64,000 nt of DNA from Ryuthela nishihirai (lineage: Eukaryota; Arthropoda; Arachnida; Araneae; Heptathelidae): contig JAWZYU010000025.1 in NCBI GenBank assembly GCA_038380435.1, positions 49,980,691-50,044,690 of the forward strand, in the 5' to 3' direction. Made by a program: the position numbers and the translations under genes. Shown one piece after another: positions 61,988-64,000 of the stretch. The notes below the pieces were generated by a model. The model was not told the DNA's origin, did no database searches, and saw nothing but the letters and a program-made list of their open reading frames with translations. The number at the start of each line of letters is the position of its first letter. Position 1 is the stretch's first letter.

Positions 61988-62260
61988 TTTCTCTTGGTCT
62001 AATAAAAATATATTTTGTCTTCTTTGTATTTAAAAAGAGTTTATTAAATTTTAGCCACGTTCTTATTTCTATCCAGTCGCTATTTATATTCTCTAAAATT
62101 TGCTTTTCCTCTCCAGAATATATTAGTGCAGCATCATCTGCAAATGAAATTATTTTACCATTCAAATCCAATGTACAGAAGTCATTTATGTAAAGTAAAA
62201 AAATAAAGGTCCCAAAGCAGAACCCTGAGGGACACCAACTTGAACATTTGTTTCTTCACT
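61896..62260 (-). pseudogene. LINE reverse transcriptase, palm with FADD
   Basis: V-P-Q-G-S-A-L-G-P-L-F at about 62240-62205 (motif 4), then a one-base indel in a T-run near 62200, then L-Y-I-N-D-F and I-S-F-A-D-D-A-A-L-I (motif 5), and W-L-K-F-N-K-L-F-L-N-T-K-K-T-K-Y (motif 6). The catalytic pair is intact. Confidence 0.9.
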
Positions 62261-62298
62261 AAAATATTTTTCAATTTTTACTTTTTGCTTCCTATTCA

Positions 62299-62782
62299 TT
62301 AAATAGCTCCAAATCCATGAAAGCAAATTTCCCCAACACCACTGGTTTTTAACTTTCCTAATAATATATCATGATTCACTGAATCAAAAGCTTTTTTCAA
62401 ATCCAAAAAAAAAACAACTGTTTTAACATTTTGATTTATATTTCTGTAAATTTGCGTAGTCATTTCTAAAATCGCAGTTTGAGCATTCAAACCTTTTCGA
62501 AATCCAAATTGGTTTGGGGCAAATAAATTGTGCATATCCCAAAAGTTAACAATTTTTTTTAACAATTTTTTCAAGAATCTTAGAAAAGGTTGATAGAAGC
62601 GAAATCGATCTGTAATTTTCAATTGCCTTAGTATCACCATTTTTAAACACTGGAATAATTAAAGCAGTTTTTAAAATTTCAGGGAACACACCTTCTACAA
62701 AAGAAAAGTTTACAAGTTTACAAAATATAGTTCTAATTTCGGGAAAAATATTTTTAATAGTGGTAACAGTAATTTCGTCCAA
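62299..62782 (-). pseudogene. LINE reverse transcriptase, fingers and first catalytic Asp
   Basis: V-F-K-N-G-D-T-K-A-I-E-N-Y-R-S-I-S-L-L (motif 1) is in one frame; N-Q-F-G-F-R-K-G-L-N-A-Q-T-A-I and F-L-D-L-K-K-A-F-D-S-V-N-H (motifs 2-3, catalytic Asp) are in the next, separated by a frameshift in an A/T-rich run near 62545-62570. Confidence 0.9.
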
Positions 62783-62943
62783 ACCAGGTGATTTTCCCTC
62801 CTTTAGTTCCTTGATAGTATCAAAAATTTCTTGTTCTGGTATATAAGGGAAAAAAAATAGAATTAGGCATTTTACATTTTAAATAACTATTATCTCTTCT
62901 ATTTTGGTTTCATTATGTAGATTTTGTTTACATAATGAAGAAA

Positions 62944-63420
62944 TTAATTATTGATGATTAAATAATTGTTAAATTTATTCACAAATTCCTGCGGCTTTTC
63001 ATCAAACCGAAGTAAATGATTTCTATCCGTGATAATTTGAGGAGAATTGACCTTTACTTTTCTTCCGTCACACATTTCATTGATAGTTTCCCAATTTTTT
63101 CTAGCATTATTTCCATTTTTTATAAAAATATTTTTATAATGATCATTTTTAGCTTCCCTAATATCATTAGTTAACATATTTTTATATCTTCTATAATAGT
63201 CATTTTCATCCAATTTTTTGGATTTAGATCTTTTATATAAATTTCTTTTAAAATTGATTGAATTAACAATAGCTTCTGTTATCCATGGTTTGAGTTTTTT
63301 AATTTTCTTTTTAGAGTACTTAATCAGCGCATCTTTGATTAATAGAGTTAATTCCCTTAGAAATGCATCAAATGCTAAATTTACCTTTACCTGTCTCTCG
63401 ACATGATCCCATGATTTTTT
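62944..63420 (-). pseudogene. LINE linker between endonuclease and RT
   Basis: K-P-W-I-T-E-A-I-V-N-S-I-K-F-K-R-N-L-Y-K is visible on the minus strand at about 63285-63230, followed by the frame to 62944 with Y-Y-R-R-Y-K-N-M-L-T-N-D-I-R-E-A-K. These are the usual landmarks ahead of the RT in Jockey/CR1/L2-like proteins. A stop/frameshift lies near 63415. Confidence 0.8.
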
Positions 63421-63508
63421 GACAATAACTTTTTCAATTTAGTATATTGAATCTTAGTAACATTTGTAGAAAGCTTTTCTGTAGAATCATCTCGATAAAA
63501 ACCACACT

Positions 63509-64000
63509 TTATATTACTTCCAACAAAAAAAGATCTGAGATGTCAATTTTAACAATATATGTAGTTACAGTATCTAATCTAAAATTTCTAATGTAAAGGT
63601 GATCTAGGCAGGTTTTACTACTTACCCTAGTAACAGAAGCATGACAGGAATGAAAACCATTTGAATTTATCATTTGTAAAAAATTTATTTTGTGTGGATC
63701 ATCAGATAATAAATCCAAATTAAAATCTCCTGTCATTATCATACTATTTCGTTTAACACAGTTAAGCCATGTTGCGAATTCATCAATAAATTCTAATTTA
63801 CTGAATTCATGCGCTCTATAGATTGCAACAAGGCCAAGTTCGCAATTGAATGTTTTTATATGCAATTCCACTAAGTCAGCAGTTTTAAAATCAGAAAAAA
63901 TCTGGTTCACTTCCCATCCTTCTGTAATATAAACAATTACTCCTCCTGACCTTTCTTTCTCCCTACATTTACAGTATTCTTTATATCCATCTATTTTATA
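63509..64000 (-). pseudogene. LINE apurinic-type endonuclease domain (partial)
   Basis: R-S-G-G-V-I-V-Y-I-T at about 63930-63960, then M-T-G-D-F-N-L-D-L-L (catalytic G-D-F-N), T-C-L-D-H-L-Y-I-R-N and S-D-L-F where S-D-H is usual in the exonuclease-endonuclease-phosphatase fold. The change H to L/F at the final motif would remove a catalytic histidine, unless the frame shifts there. Confidence 0.88.

Larger units (their letters stand above)
61255..64000 (-). mobile_element. Jockey/CR1-group LINE, runs off the right edge
   Basis: Minus-strand order from 64000 down: endonuclease, linker, reverse transcriptase, C-terminal domain, then a short 3' region ending ATGTAATAAAATTTGATTTG near 61257. At least 2.75 kb are present; the start (ORF1 and endonuclease N-terminus) lies beyond the window. 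A handful of single-base indels separate the frames, so decay is modest and this is the least damaged LINE here. Confidence 0.9.

Overview
The window reads as a repeat-saturated intergenic or intronic stretch of an animal nuclear genome, most likely an arthropod and possibly an arachnid. That placement rests on overall character (AT-rich background, two very abundant tRNA-derived SINEs, Tc1/mariner, Tigger/pogo, RTE and Jockey/CR1-type elements); no host gene is available to fix it. I find no intact host protein-coding gene. Almost every long open frame is either an antisense or sense reading of a SINE or satellite, or a broken transposon or retrotransposon gene.

Layout. Positions 1-985 are a ~52-bp satellite with a 413-bp (8-monomer) higher-order period. 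1-9 kb is SINE-rich, with a ~33-bp minisatellite at 6.95-7.8 kb. 9156-12964 is a second satellite (84/85-bp monomer, about 45 copies) with a 928-bp, 11-monomer higher-order repeat. 13-26 kb is a dense nest of SINEs (SINE1 inside SINE1, SINE1 inside SINE3, SINE2 inside SINE3) and foldback Tc1-type MITEs. 27-31 kb holds foldback elements and ends in a CpG-rich, promoter-like stretch with a splice donor (31.2-31.6 kb). 32-41 kb holds a degenerate minisatellite, a possible solo LTR, mariner relics and the second copy of a composite MITE. 41.6-43.5 kb is a third tandem array (~150-bp units) split by three SINEs. 44.2-45.3 kb is a degenerate element ending in oligo-G and a GGCGTAG-type terminus. 47.9-48.5 kb is a second CpG-rich, promoter-like stretch. 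54.8-56.2 kb is a decayed Tc1 transposase carrying a SINE. 57.2-59.0 kb is an RTE-type LINE with an inverted copy of its own 3' end nested inside it. 59.3-60.5 kb is a Tigger/pogo fragment. 61.25-64 kb is a Jockey/CR1-group LINE on the minus strand that runs off the right edge.

How the parts relate. SINE1 (~385 bp, tRNA-Lys-like head, CCCAA-pentamer tail) is present in nearly 50 copies or fragments; many have 8-16 bp perfect or near-perfect target-site duplications, so it was recently mobile by target-primed reverse transcription. SINE2 (~205 bp, different tRNA head, ATTT tail) behaves the same way. The LINEs in the window are plausible relatives of the enzymes that moved them, but I see no shared tail that proves a pairing. 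The most unusual structures are a composite MITE present twice in opposite orientation, the two higher-order satellites, and the SINE nests that give a relative time order of insertions.
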